Numbered from the stretch's first letter, positions 40,308-51,795 are shown. The stretch is 64,000 nt of DNA from Saccharomonospora glauca K62 (GCF_000243395.2 NZ_CM001484.1:527589-591588), one strand, 5' to 3'. Program-made: numbers and translations. The notes: generated by a model not told the origin, from the letters alone.

Positions 40308-41546
40308 TCAGTCCGGGCGGCGTAGCAGACCCTTGCGGTGGGCCACCAGCAGCCCGGCGAGCACGACCAGCGTCACGAGCAACGTCACGATCCAGCCCAT
40401 GGTGCCGAACGAGTCGTCCCGTCCCGCGTTTGCCACGCCGGCGGAGGCGAGGTCCTCTTCTGCGGGTTCGTCCTCGGGCGAGTCGAGTGGGGAGCTGGCG
40501 ACGGTGCCCACCGCTTTGCTGCCGGACGCGGCGAGGGCGAACCCGTAGTCGAGCAGCGCGGCGGCCTGCTCGGCCACACGGACGGGTTTCTGCTCGGCCC
40601 GCAGCAGCACCACGGCGAGCCGCTTGCCGTCGCGTTCGGCGGCTCCCGCGTAGGTGTGGCGGGCGTCGTCGGTGAACCCGGTCTTGCCGCCGATGAAGCC
40701 CTCGTAGGTGTTCCACAGCGGGTTGTCGTTGTAGACGGGGAAGTCGGGTTCGCCCGGTCCGCCGGGGAACCGGATCTCCCTGGTGCCCACGGCCTTGGCG
40801 TACTCGGGCTGCTGCATGGCGTGGCGGAACACCAGGCTCATGTCGTAGGCCGACGTCATCATGCCGGGGCCGTCGAGCCCCGACGGCGTCGCGGCGCGGG
40901 TGTCGGCGGCACCGAGCCACTCGGCGAGCTGGTTCATCTTCTCCACCGCCACGTCGACCCCGCCGAGCGCGGTGGCCAGCACGTGGGCGACGTCGTTGCC
41001 CGAACGCATGAGCAACGCGTTCACGAGTTCGTCGACCCGGTACTTGCCGCCTTCCACGATGCCCACGCAGGTGCATTCCTGGTTGGCGTCCTCCTTCGTA
41101 GCCACCACGACGCTGTCGGGGCGCAGTTCCTCCAGCGCCACGATCGCGAGCAGGGTCTTGATGAGGGAGGCGGGCCGGTGGCGTGCGTGCGGGTCCTTGG
41201 CGGCGAGCACGTCGCCGGTGTCGAGGTCCTGGACGAGCCACGCGGCGGCGGTGATGTTCTCCGGGGGTTCGGGGCTGCCGGGAGGCAGGACGAGGCCGCA
41301 CTCCGCCATGCGCGGGCCTCCCGCCGGGGTCTCGGGCACGGGCAGCGGAGTGGGGGAGGACTCGCCGGGAGGCGGCTTCTCGGAGGTGTCGACGGGGGAG
41401 GGCGGCAGGGTGCGGTTGGGACAGTCCGCGGACGGCGGCTGCTCCCGCGCCTCGCTCGGCGGGGTCGCGACGAGGGCGACGAGGCTCGTCAAAACGGCCG
41501 TGACCAACACGGCGAGAGTTGTCCGAATCCGAGTGGTGCTGAGCAC
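40308..41546 (-). CDS. D-alanyl-D-alanine carboxypeptidase (S11 / PBP5-like)
   Basis: The product has 412 residues and trims the terminal D-Ala of peptidoglycan stem peptides outside the membrane. A signal peptide (VLVTAVLTSLVALVAT) is followed by a Pro-rich linker to about residue 80. The catalytic motifs are SLIK (Ser-x-x-Lys), SGND and KTGFTD. A single C-terminal transmembrane helix (WIVTLLVTLVVLAGLLVA) anchors it, ending in a basic tail. The GTG at 41546 lies in a segment that is duplicated at about 43591. In streptomycetes a related enzyme is, from memory, next to an SCO4848-type gene (SCO4847-SCO4848), and the same pairing is the ancestral state inferred here. Confidence 0.9.
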   Translation of the reverse strand: MLSTTRIRTTLAVLVTAVLTSLVALVATPPSEAREQPPSADCPNRTLPPSPVDTSEKPPPGESSPTPLPVPETPAGGPRMAECGLVLPPGSPEPPENITAAAWLVQDLDTGDVLAAKDPHARHRPASLIKTLLAIVALEELRPDSVVVATKEDANQECTCVGIVEGGKYRVDELVNALLMRSGNDVAHVLATALGGVDVAVEKMNQLAEWLGAADTRAATPSGLDGPGMMTSAYDMSLVFRHAMQQPEYAKAVGTREIRFPGGPGEPDFPVYNDNPLWNTYEGFIGGKTGFTDDARHTYAGAAERDGKRLAVVLLRAEQKPVRVAEQAAALLDYGFALAASGSKAVGTVASSPLDSPEDEPAEEDLASAGVANAGRDDSFGTMGWIVTLLVTLVVLAGLLVAHRKGLLRRPD

Positions 41547-41760
41547 TCGTGCAGGCTAGCGGCGTTGTGGTGAGGGGGACCGCCGACATGCGGATGTCTT
41601 GCCCAGCGGCGCCGTTTCCGGCGGCGTTCGGAGGCCTGGTCCTACGCCGTCCGGATGACGACCGTTCGTGGCCTTCGGGCTAGCGCCGACATCCGAAACG
41701 CCGATGGTTCGTGCGTCGCTTCGGCCCTGGTCACCTTCGTCCTCGGAAGCACCGTCGAGC
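41533..41760. repeat. Left copy of the duplicated carboxypeptidase/SCO4848 start region
   Basis: The sequence from the first codons of the carboxypeptidase gene through the intergenic region into a degenerate SCO4848-like gene is repeated at 43591-43892. Spacing is kept: the shared gtggtgctgagcac block to ATG is 55 bp here and 56 bp there. The shared gcgttcgg is 36 bp after ATG in both copies. The shared gccgayggttcg is 112 and 111 bp after ATG. Base identity is moderate, so the duplication is old. Confidence 0.75.
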
Positions 41761-41800
41761 GGCGTGAACGCCGACGCGGCCGCGGGCACCAGCGGGAATT
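41588..41800 (+). pseudogene. Degraded remnant of an SCO4848-type small membrane protein gene
   Basis: It begins ATGCGGATGTC, like the intact gene at 43647, but is frameshifted and hits a stop at about 41681. In a second frame recognisable pieces continue: ADGS followed by VTFVLGSTVERRERRRG, against ADGS and VTSFVLGTIIGVIGWRG in the intact protein. Positions relative to ATG match to within a base up to about 110 bp, after which about 17 bp are missing. This is a non-functional second copy. Confidence 0.72.
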
Positions 41801-41831
41801 CCGTGCACGAACAGTGATGTCCCAACTATCC

Positions 41832-41849
41832 GAAAGTTTCGAAACTTTC
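41832..41849. promoter_or_regulatory. Perfect 18-bp palindrome, candidate xylanase operator 1
   Basis: gaaagtttcgaaactttc is a perfect palindrome formed by two overlapping CGAAAsTTTCG boxes. It lies about 110 bp upstream of the -35 of the xylanase promoter. From memory, GAAA-N-TTTC boxes are reported upstream of several actinomycete xylanase genes. The AT-rich palindrome stands out in GC-rich DNA. Confidence 0.6.
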
Positions 41850-41935
41850 TTCGTGTGTCGAATTCATCAGATGTCTCACGGTTCCGTACTCACTGGTTTT
41901 TCCTGGTGAACCGAGGGTGATCATCCTTGAAGCTT

Positions 41936-41948
41936 CGAAAACTTTCGG
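41936..41948. promoter_or_regulatory. Candidate xylanase operator 2
   Basis: cgaaaactttcgg is an imperfect copy of the CGAAAsTTTCG box with one extra base in the centre. It ends 11 bp before the -35 of the predicted xylanase promoter, so bound protein could contact RNA polymerase. Confidence 0.5.
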
Positions 41949-41959
41949 AAAATTGGGTG

Positions 41960-41988
41960 TTGACCAATGTTGTGATCGTTGTCATACT
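41960..41988 (+). promoter_or_regulatory. Predicted sigma70-type promoter of the xylanase gene
   Basis: TTGACC at 41960-41965 and CATACT at 41983-41988 are separated by the ideal 17 bp. A transcript would start near 41995, leaving a leader of about 100 nt before ATG 42097. Confidence 0.55.
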
Positions 41989-42021
41989 TCCGTGCTGTCG
42001 TCGCCTGGCGCGGTGTCTTGA

Positions 42022-43467
<1,446 letters not shown>

Positions 43468-43517
43468 GTACCACCGGGCTCCCACTCCGCGCCGGGTGAG
43501 GGTGGGAGAACGGCAAC

Positions 43518-43551
43518 GGGGCCGGTTCGGTCGCAAGACCGGATCGGCCCC
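43518..43551 (+). terminator. Hairpin terminator after the xylanase gene
   Basis: A 15-bp stem (43518-43532 and 43537-43551) has two mismatches and a gcaa tetraloop. It begins 50 bp after the xylanase stop. The T tract is lacking, as is usual in high-GC actinobacteria. Confidence 0.6.
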
Positions 43552-43590
43552 CGTCCATGCTCGGGCCGCATCGCGTCGGTGCGGTCGAAC

Positions 43591-43892
43591 GTGGCGCTGA
43601 GCACCCGTGCGGGTCCTCGGCGACGACGCGGGGAGATACTGGCGGTATGCGGATGTCTCGCCGTACCTCCCTGTTCCTGACGGCGTTCGGGGTGTGGTCC
43701 TGGATCATCTGGATCACGTTCGCCCGCAATCTCTGGGCCAGCGACAACGCCTGGGACGCCGACGGTTCGCCCACGTCGTTTTTCTGGGTGCACCTGTTGC
43801 TCGCGGTGACCTCGTTCGTGCTGGGCACGATCATCGGCGTGATCGGCTGGCGGGGCCTGCGGGCCTCGCGGAACCGGGAGCCCGCCCAGTAG
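43591..43892. repeat. Right copy of the duplicated carboxypeptidase/SCO4848 start region
   Basis: It begins with a scar of the carboxypeptidase 5' end: on the minus strand, from 43605, it reads GTG-CTC-AGC-GCC, matching the true gene's GTG-CTC-AGC-ACC. It then includes the intergenic region and the intact SCO4848-like gene. It mirrors 41533-41760 with nearly equal spacing. Confidence 0.75.
43647..43892 (+). CDS. SCO4848-type small membrane protein
   Basis: The product has 81 residues and two transmembrane segments: SLFLTAFGVWSWIIWITFA and FFWVHLLLAVTSFVLGTIIG, joined by a short loop ASDNAWDADGSP. It ends in a basic Arg-rich tail. The length and loop match, from memory, the SCO4848 family found beside D,D-carboxypeptidase genes in streptomycetes. 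Function is unknown. ATG 43647 has GGGGAG about 11 nt upstream; ATG 43653 is an alternative. A degraded copy is at 41588. Confidence 0.8.
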   Translation: MRMSRRTSLFLTAFGVWSWIIWITFARNLWASDNAWDADGSPTSFFWVHLLLAVTSFVLGTIIGVIGWRGLRASRNREPAQ

Positions 43893-43945
43893 CCCCCATC
43901 CGCCGTGACGCCCGCCGAGGCCCGAGGCCTGTAGAACTCGACGAA

Positions 43946-43994
43946 ACGACGAAGGCCACCCGACCGCGAGACACGGAGGGGTGGCCTTCGTCGT
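43946..43994. terminator. Bidirectional hairpin terminator between the SCO4848-type gene and sdhB
   Basis: A perfect 16-bp stem (43946-43961 and 43979-43994) has a 17-nt loop. It lies between two converging genes, 54 bp after the plus-strand stop and 15 bp from the sdhB stop, so it probably serves both. Confidence 0.8.
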
Positions 43995-44008
43995 AGCCGC
44001 TCGGAGCC

Positions 44009-44788
44009 TCACACGCGCTTGAACAGCAGCGCGCGCTTGACCTCCTGGATGGCCTTGGTGATCTGGATGCCGCGCGGGCACGCGTCGGTGCAGTTGAACG
44101 TCGTGCGGCAGCGCCACACGCCCTCGGAGTCGTTGAGGATGTCCAGCCGCTCCTCGGCGCCCTCGTCACGCGAGTCGAAGATGAACCGGTGCGCGTTGAC
44201 GATTGCCGCCGGGCCGAAGTACGACCCGTCGGCCCAGTACACCGGGCACGACGACGTGCACGCCGCGCACAGGATGCACTTGGTGGTGTCGTCGAAGCGC
44301 TCGCGATCGGCGGGCGACTGGATGCGCTCGCGCGTCGGCTCGTTGCCGTAGGCGATGAGGTAGGGCTTCACCGACCGGTACGCCTCGAAGAAGGGCTCCA
44401 TGTCGACGTAGAGGTCCTTCATCGTCGGCAGGCCCTTGATCGGGGCGATGGTGATGGTGGTCTTCTTGCCCTCCTTGGCCAGCAGGTCCTTCACCAGCAC
44501 CTTGCAGGCCAGGCGGTTCACGCCGTTGATCTGCATGGCGTCGGACCCGCAGATGCCGTGCGCGCAGGAGCGGCGGAAGGCCAGCGTGCCGTCCACGTAG
44601 TTCTTGATGTTGAACAGCAGGTTCAGCACGCGGTCGGTGGGCAGCGCCGGGACGTCGTAGGACTCCCAGTGCGGCTCGGAGTCCACCTCCGGGTTGAACC
44701 GGAGGATTTTCACCGTGACGGTGACCGACCCCTCCGGTGCGGGAATTTGCGAGGTGTCGTGAGAGCCCTCGGAAACCGTGGCAGTCAT
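44009..44788 (-). CDS. sdhB: Succinate dehydrogenase iron-sulfur subunit SdhB
   Basis: The product has 259 residues. Three clusters are visible: a 2Fe-2S set (SCAHGICGSDAMQINGVNRLAC), a 4Fe-4S set (CILCAACTSSCPVYW) and a 3Fe-4S set (CRTTFNCTDACPRGI). It carries electrons from the SdhA flavin to the membrane quinone site formed by SdhC and SdhD. The gene is the last of a sdhCDAB operon, only 1 bp after sdhA, and ends at the 16-bp hairpin. Confidence 0.95.
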   Translation of the reverse strand: MTATVSEGSHDTSQIPAPEGSVTVTVKILRFNPEVDSEPHWESYDVPALPTDRVLNLLFNIKNYVDGTLAFRRSCAHGICGSDAMQINGVNRLACKVLVKDLLAKEGKKTTITIAPIKGLPTMKDLYVDMEPFFEAYRSVKPYLIAYGNEPTRERIQSPADRERFDDTTKCILCAACTSSCPVYWADGSYFGPAAIVNAHRFIFDSRDEGAEERLDILNDSEGVWRCRTTFNCTDACPRGIQITKAIQEVKRALLFKRV

Positions 44789-44789
44789 A

Positions 44790-46577
<1,788 letters not shown>

Positions 46578-46604
46578 CTCAAGCGTCGCTTTCGTGTGGT
46601 GGGG

Positions 46605-47021
46605 TCAGTCGGCCGGGAGGTTCGGATCGAAGGTGAAGATCACCAGGGTGCCCAGCAGCAGGATGACGGCCACGGCGACGTAGAGCACCATCTTCAGCCA
46701 GAAGCGGGTGCTGTCCCGACGCGAGTAGTCGTCGATGATCGTGCGAAGGCCGTTGCCGCCGTGGATCATCGCCAGCCACAGCATCGCCAGGTCCCAGAAC
46801 TGCCAGAAGGGCGACGACCAGCGGCCCGCGACGAAGGCGAAGTTGATCCGGTGAACACCCCCGTCGAGGATGTTCATGATGAACAGGTGGCCGAGCACCA
46901 GCACCACGAGCAGCAGGCCCGAGATGCGCATGAACAGCCAGCTGTAGAGCTCGAAGTTGTTGCGTCGAGCCGCGGGCCTGCGGGGGGAGCGCGGCTTGTC
47001 GAGGTTGAGTGTCTCAGCCAT
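46605..47021 (-). CDS. sdhD: Succinate dehydrogenase membrane anchor SdhD
   Basis: The product has 138 residues with three transmembrane helices (SWLFMRISGLLLVVLVLGHLFI; FWDLAMLWLAMIHGGNGL; WLKMVLYVAVAVILLLGTLVIF). Conserved His residues in GHLFIM and MIHGGNG are candidates for heme ligation. ATG 47021 overlaps the sdhC stop. With SdhC it forms the quinone site. Confidence 0.9.
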   Translation of the reverse strand: MAETLNLDKPRSPRRPAARRNNFELYSWLFMRISGLLLVVLVLGHLFIMNILDGGVHRINFAFVAGRWSSPFWQFWDLAMLWLAMIHGGNGLRTIIDDYSRRDSTRFWLKMVLYVAVAVILLLGTLVIFTFDPNLPAD

Positions 47022-47467
47022 CAGTTGCCGCCTCCGAGGAGTTCGCTCACGGTGCGTTCGAGCATGAAGTAGGCGCCGGGGATCATCACCAGCACCCAGA
47101 CACCGATGATCGACCAGAGCATGACGCGCTGGTACTTGGCGCCCTTGGACCAGAAGTCGACCAGGATGACCCTGATGCCGTTGAGTGCGTGGTAGAGGAC
47201 CGCACCGACGAGGCCGACCTCCATGAGGTTGACGATCGGGGTCTTGTAGGTCTCGATGATCGCGTCGTAGGAGTTCGGCGAGACCCGGACCAGCGCGGTG
47301 TCGAGTACGTGGACGAACAGGAAGAAGAACGTGAGCACGCCGGTGATGCGGTGCAGCACCCAGGACCACATGCCGGGGTCGCCACGATAGAACGTACCGC
47401 TCCGACGTGAGGCGCCTGCCCGATCACTCGCAGCCGCCGTGGCGGTGCTGCTCGCAGTGGTGGACAT
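47021..47467 (-). CDS. sdhC: Succinate dehydrogenase cytochrome b subunit SdhC
   Basis: The product has 148 residues and three transmembrane helices. The first contains the family signature WSWVLHRITGVLTFFFLFVHVL, in which histidines are candidate heme and quinone-site residues. ALNGIRVILVDF is the matrix-facing loop motif. ATG 47467 has GGAGG about 10 nt upstream. It is the first gene of sdhCDAB. Confidence 0.92.
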   Translation of the reverse strand: MSTTASSTATAAASDRAGASRRSGTFYRGDPGMWSWVLHRITGVLTFFFLFVHVLDTALVRVSPNSYDAIIETYKTPIVNLMEVGLVGAVLYHALNGIRVILVDFWSKGAKYQRVMLWSIIGVWVLVMIPGAYFMLERTVSELLGGGN

Positions 47468-47877
47468 CGGTGTACGGCCTCCAACGTCACTGATGGACTG
47501 TGCCCGGCGACCTGCGGCTTTACGTGCCGCAACCCGCATGGGCGTGGTTATCCCAGGATGCTAGACCGGCCCTTGACACCCGACCCCCCCTTGGGGTTGG
47601 CCGCTGTGATGGACCAGACACGGATTTGACGTCCGCCCGTACTTCGGGGCTCTCGGCGGCCGGAGCCGTACCGATTCAGTTCTCTCTTTTTGGTTACAGA
47701 GAGTGTTCTATAGGTAGCCCAGCGGGGTGAGTCGTGAACATTTGGATTACGCCGAACGGCCACTGTGTGACGTCGCTTTCCGCAGACGGTACCGTTCGCC
47801 AATCGCCCGGACGCTTCGCGTCGGGCACTTCCTTGAGGTGCGTTCCGCTGGGAAAACGGCGGGAAGGGAGACACACC
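47468..47877. promoter_or_regulatory. Divergent promoter region between sdhC and the BMP lipoprotein gene
   Basis: These 410 bp hold no supported gene. A short inverted repeat (ctctct at 47682-47687 and agagag at 47698-47703) lies in the middle of an AT-richer patch, a plausible regulator or promoter site. The right end has the GAAGGGAG ribosome site at 47863-47870 for GTG 47878. A frame open from 47734 is judged not to be the start of the BMP gene, because it has no ribosome site and hides the signal peptide. No riboswitch could be recognised. Confidence 0.5.
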
Positions 47878-49014
47878 GTGCGTCGAAAGCGTGGTGCAGC
47901 GCTGGCGGCTATCGCCATGACCGGCGTGTTGGCGTTGACGGCCTGTGCCAAGGACTCCGGCGACAACAGCGCCGCGGGTGACGGCGGAGAGGGAAACGGC
48001 GAGTGCGTGACCGCGGCCGCGCCGCCACGGGCCGAGGCCAGTAGCAGCGAACGGGAGGCGGCCGAAGACGTCGACGCCAGTGATCTGAAGGTCGGGCTCG
48101 CGTTCGACGTGGGCGGCCGGGGTGACGCCTCGTTCAACGACGCGGCGGCGGCCGGGGTCGACAAGGCCGTCGAGGACATGGGCGTGGGCGACACGACCGA
48201 GAGCACGGCCGCCGGCACCGAGTCCGAGGACGCCAAGCAGCAGCGACTGCGGCAGATGGCGGAGCAGGGCTACGACCCGATCATCGCCGTCGGCTTCGCC
48301 TACGCCGACGCGTTGAACGCCGTCGCGCCGAAGTACCCCGACACCCACTTCGCCATCGTGGACGACGACTCGGTGGACCAGCCGAACGTGACTCCGCTGG
48401 TGTTCGCCGAGGAGGAGGGCTCCTTCCTGGCCGGGGTGGCGGCCGTCTACAAGAGCGAGAACTGCCACGTCGGCTTCGTCGGTGGCGTGAACACCCCGCT
48501 GATCCAGAAGTTCGAGGCGGGTTTCGTGCAGGGCGCGAAGGCCGTCTCCGACAAGGTCAAGATCGAGGTCGACTACCTGACCCCGGCGGGCGACATCTCC
48601 GGCTTCAACGACCCCGGCAAGGGCAACGTGGTGGCCAAGGCTCAGATCGACAAGGGTGCCGACGTGCTGTACCACGCCGCGGGCGCCTCCGGTAAGGGCG
48701 TGTTCGAGGCGGCCAAGGCCGGTGGCGCGCTGGCGATCGGCGTCGACTCCGACCAGTACGAGCAGAAGACCGTCGCCGACGTCAAGGACGTGATCATGAC
48801 GTCGATGCTCAAGCGCGTGGACGTCGCGGTCTACGACTACATCCGCGCCGTCGCGGAGGACGACCTGGACTCCCTGCCCGAGCGCTTCGACCTGTCGGTT
48901 GACGGCGTGGCCTACTCCACCTCCGGTGGCAAGGTCGACGACATCACCGACGTTCTCGACGGCTACAAGGCGCAGATCGTGGCCGGCGAGATCGAGGTCT
49001 CGCCCACCCCGTAA
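47878..49014 (+). CDS. BMP-family nucleoside-binding lipoprotein of an ABC transporter
   Basis: The product has 378 residues. The signal peptide (MRRKRGAALAAIAMTGVLALTAC) ends in a lipobox, so the mature protein is membrane-tethered. The rest is a BMP/PnrA-type periplasmic-binding fold: KVGLAFDVGGRGDASFNDAA, GYDPIIAVGFAYADALN and GKGVFEAAKAGGALAIGVD are family segments. Members bind purine and pyrimidine nucleosides. GTG 47878 follows GAAGGGAG by 7 nt. It heads an operon with the ATPase and permeases, and a strong hairpin sits after it. Nucleoside specificity fits the cdd and deoA genes downstream. Confidence 0.9.
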   Translation: MRRKRGAALAAIAMTGVLALTACAKDSGDNSAAGDGGEGNGECVTAAAPPRAEASSSEREAAEDVDASDLKVGLAFDVGGRGDASFNDAAAAGVDKAVEDMGVGDTTESTAAGTESEDAKQQRLRQMAEQGYDPIIAVGFAYADALNAVAPKYPDTHFAIVDDDSVDQPNVTPLVFAEEEGSFLAGVAAVYKSENCHVGFVGGVNTPLIQKFEAGFVQGAKAVSDKVKIEVDYLTPAGDISGFNDPGKGNVVAKAQIDKGADVLYHAAGASGKGVFEAAKAGGALAIGVDSDQYEQKTVADVKDVIMTSMLKRVDVAVYDYIRAVAEDDLDSLPERFDLSVDGVAYSTSGGKVDDITDVLDGYKAQIVAGEIEVSPTP

Positions 49015-49044
49015 CCGACCACTCTCGAATTTCCGTGCGGTGGT

Positions 49045-49079
49045 GGGGCCGATGGGAGGCGATCCCTCCCATCGGCCCC
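49045..49079 (+). terminator. Strong hairpin inside the nucleoside transporter operon
   Basis: A perfect 15-bp stem (49045-49059 and 49065-49079) with a 5-nt loop lies 30 bp after the BMP stop and 71 bp before the ATPase start. There is no T tract. It is best read as a partial terminator or mRNA-stabilising stem that would let the binding protein be made in excess over the transporter. Confidence 0.6.
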
Positions 49080-49150
49080 CGCGCCGTCGGATGACGGGCT
49101 GTCGGCGGTCCGCAGGCGGGCCCTCGACAGCCGTGGGGAGCTTTCACGAC

Positions 49151-50704
49151 ATGACCGAATCCCGACCCGCGGTCGAACTGAAGGGAATCACCAAGCGATT
49201 CCCCGGCGTGGTGGCCAACTCGGACGTGCACCTGACCGTGCGCGCCGGTGAGGTCCACGCGGTGTGCGGCGAGAACGGCGCGGGCAAGTCCACCTTGATG
49301 AAGATCCTCTACGGCATGCAGCAGCCGGACGAGGGCACCATCGCCATCAACGGTGAGGAAGTGCGCCTGCGCAATCCGCAGGACGCCATCAAGGCGGGCA
49401 TCGGCATGGTGCATCAGCACTTCATGCTCGCCGACAACCTCACCGTCAAGGAGAACGTGCTCCTCGGAGCCGAGGGACTGCACGGCATCGGCAAGGCCGC
49501 GACCCGGAAGATGGCCGAACTCGCCGAGCGCACGGGCCTGCGTGTCAACTTCGACAGCCTGATGGAGAACCTCGGCGTCGCGGACCGCCAGCGCGTGGAG
49601 ATCGTCAAGGTGCTCTACCGCGGCGCCCGCATCGTGATCCTCGACGAGCCCACGGCCGTGCTCGTGCCGCAGGAGGTCGACGCGCTGTTCGACACCGTGC
49701 GTGCCATGCGCGACCAGGGCTACACCTTCATCTTCATCTCCCACAAGCTCGACGAGGTCCGCAAGATCGCCGACAGTGCCACAGTGATCCGGCGGGGAAC
49801 CACGGTCGGCACCGTGAACCCGCGCGAGGTGAGTTCGCGCGAGCTGGCCGAGATGATGGTCGGCTCGCAGCTGCCGAGCCCGGAGACCCGTGAGTCCACC
49901 GTCACCGACCGGGTCGTGCTGCGCGTGGAGAACCTGCGGTTGAACGCCGAGGACTCCGAGCGGGCCGTGCTCGACGACGTGTCGCTGACCGTGCGGGCCG
50001 GGGAGGTGCTGGGCATCGCCGGCGTCGAGGGCAACGGCCAGACCGAACTGGTCGAGACCATCATGGGCATGCGCAAGGCCTCGGCGGGACGGATCGAACT
50101 CGTCGACGCCGAGGGCAACACGCGCGACATCACCAAGCTCGGCACGCTGGCGCGCCGGGAGGCGGGCATTGGCTACATCGCCGAGGACCGCCACCGTCAC
50201 GGCCTGCTGCTCACCCGTCCGTTGTGGGCGAATCGCATCCTCGGTTACCAGACCCGTAGGCCGGTGTCGAACGGTCGCATCCTCGACCTCGCCGCCGCCC
50301 GTGAGGACACCCGCCGCATCGTCTCCGACTACGACGTCCGCACGCCCGGCGTCGAGGTCGCCGTGGGGGCGCTCTCCGGTGGTAACCAGCAAAAACTCAT
50401 CGTCGGCAGGGAACTGTCCGGCGACCCCGTGTTGTTGATCGCCTCCCACCCGACCCGTGGCGTCGACGTCGGGGCGCAGGCCCTGATCTGGGACCGCATC
50501 AGGGCAGCTCGTCGCGAGGGACTCGCGGTGCTGCTCATCTCCGCCGACCTCGACGAGTTGATCGGGTTGTCGGACACCATCCGCGTCATGTTGCGCGGCA
50601 GGTTGGTCAGTGAGGCCGATCCCGCCACCGTCACGCCCGCCGAGCTGGGCTCGGCCATGACGGGTGCCGGTGAGAGCCACTCTCTTCCCGAGGACGTCGC
50701 ATGA
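49151..50704 (+). CDS. Nucleoside ABC transporter ATP-binding protein (two NBDs)
   Basis: The product has 517 residues with two fused nucleotide-binding domains, as in RbsA/YufO-type ATPases. The first has a full Walker A (GENGAGKST) and Walker B (VILDEP). Its signature is atypical (LGVADRQR). The second has a degenerate Walker A (GVEGNGQTE) lacking the lysine but a canonical LSGGNQQK signature. This asymmetric pattern is normal in the family. ATG 49151 has GGGGAG 10 nt upstream, and its stop overlaps the first permease. Confidence 0.92.
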   Translation: MTESRPAVELKGITKRFPGVVANSDVHLTVRAGEVHAVCGENGAGKSTLMKILYGMQQPDEGTIAINGEEVRLRNPQDAIKAGIGMVHQHFMLADNLTVKENVLLGAEGLHGIGKAATRKMAELAERTGLRVNFDSLMENLGVADRQRVEIVKVLYRGARIVILDEPTAVLVPQEVDALFDTVRAMRDQGYTFIFISHKLDEVRKIADSATVIRRGTTVGTVNPREVSSRELAEMMVGSQLPSPETRESTVTDRVVLRVENLRLNAEDSERAVLDDVSLTVRAGEVLGIAGVEGNGQTELVETIMGMRKASAGRIELVDAEGNTRDITKLGTLARREAGIGYIAEDRHRHGLLLTRPLWANRILGYQTRRPVSNGRILDLAAAREDTRRIVSDYDVRTPGVEVAVGALSGGNQQKLIVGRELSGDPVLLIASHPTRGVDVGAQALIWDRIRAARREGLAVLLISADLDELIGLSDTIRVMLRGRLVSEADPATVTPAELGSAMTGAGESHSLPEDVA

Positions 50705-51795
50705 TCTCCTGGCGTACCGCCCTGCTTCCACCCGTCATGGCGATTCTGTTCGCCATGGCGCTGTCGTCCATCGCGCTGCTGCTTTCGGACGCCAATCCGC
50801 TCGAAGCGTTCGCGACCATGGGCGCGAAATTGTTCGAGGGCACCACGGCCGTCGACACCGTGAACCTCGCGGTGGTCTACTACTTCGCCGGTCTGGCCGT
50901 CGCCGTCGGCTTCCAAATGAACCTGTTCAACATCGGGGTCGAGGGCCAGTACCGGTTCGCCGCCGTGGTCGCCGCCATCGTGGGCGCGGCGATGGAGCTG
51001 CCCCCGGTGCTGCACGTGCTGGCGATTCTCGCGGTGGCCATGCTCTCCGGCGCCGCGTACGCGCTGTTGCCCGCGATCCTGAAGGTCACCCGCGGCGTGT
51101 CCGAGGTGATCACGACGATCATGTTGAACTCGATCGTCTTCGGCATCGTGGCCTACCTGATCAGCGCCGAGCAGTTCGGCGTGCAGCGGGGCAACAACAT
51201 CAGCACCGCCGTGATCCCGGAGACCGGATGGATTCCCGGCATCCCGCTCGGGGCGGCCGGCACACTGTTCGGTTCGGTCTTCATCGCCATCGCCTTGGGC
51301 GTCGGGTACTGGTTCCTGCTCAACCGCACGCGGTTCGGGTTCGAACTCCAGGCCAGCGGTGAGTCGCCCACGGCCGCCACGGCCGGTGGGGTGAGCGCCA
51401 AGCGGATGACGATGATCGCGATGTTGTTGTCCGGCGCGGTCGCCGGCCTCATCGCGATGCCGGAGCTGCTCGGCCGCGACCACGTCTACGCCATGACCGC
51501 GACCCAGGGCTACGGCTTCACCGGCATCGCGGTGGCGCTGCTCGGCCGCAACCACCCCGTCGGGGTCGCCTTCGGCGCGCTGCTGTGGGCCTTCCTCGAC
51601 AAGTCGGCCGTGTCGCTGGAGACCATCGGGGTGCCGAGGGAAATCGCCACGATCATCCAGGGCACGATCGTGCTCTCAGTCGTGGTCGCCTACGAAATCG
51701 TCAAACGAGCGGAACTCGCCGCCGAGCAGCGCCGGGTGGGTCGGCAGACCCGTAACGGCCTGCCCGCGAGCGTCAGCCAGGGAGGTGCGGTGTGA
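50701..51795 (+). CDS. Nucleoside ABC transporter permease 1 (YufP-like)
   Basis: The product has 364 residues and about nine to ten transmembrane helices. The conserved stretch FNIGVEGQYRFAA, typical of BPD_transp_2 permeases, is present, with EVITTIMLNSIVFGIVAYL after it. The ATG overlaps the ATPase stop (ATGA). The next permease starts inside its last codons (GTGTGA). Confidence 0.9.
   Translation: MISWRTALLPPVMAILFAMALSSIALLLSDANPLEAFATMGAKLFEGTTAVDTVNLAVVYYFAGLAVAVGFQMNLFNIGVEGQYRFAAVVAAIVGAAMELPPVLHVLAILAVAMLSGAAYALLPAILKVTRGVSEVITTIMLNSIVFGIVAYLISAEQFGVQRGNNISTAVIPETGWIPGIPLGAAGTLFGSVFIAIALGVGYWFLLNRTRFGFELQASGESPTAATAGGVSAKRMTMIAMLLSGAVAGLIAMPELLGRDHVYAMTATQGYGFTGIAVALLGRNHPVGVAFGALLWAFLDKSAVSLETIGVPREIATIIQGTIVLSVVVAYEIVKRAELAAEQRRVGRQTRNGLPASVSQGGAV

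Noticed and set aside
39139-41589. An 816-codon minus-strand frame across the MFS and carboxypeptidase genes
   Set aside because: It is a composition shadow: Arg/His-rich, no motif, and it crosses two well-supported genes on different strands.
41556-41825. A minus-strand frame of 89 codons upstream of the xylanase
   Set aside because: It lies opposite the SCO4848-like remnant, lacks a ribosome site and any motif, and is explained by composition.
47468-47877. Riboswitch upstream of the nucleoside-binding lipoprotein
   Set aside because: No conserved purine or other riboswitch core could be recognised; only a short 6-bp inverted repeat and a ribosome site are visible.
47734-47877. Earlier ATG start for the BMP lipoprotein
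   Set aside because: It would bury the signal peptide 48 residues inside the protein and has no ribosome site; GTG 47878 has GAAGGGAG 7 nt upstream.
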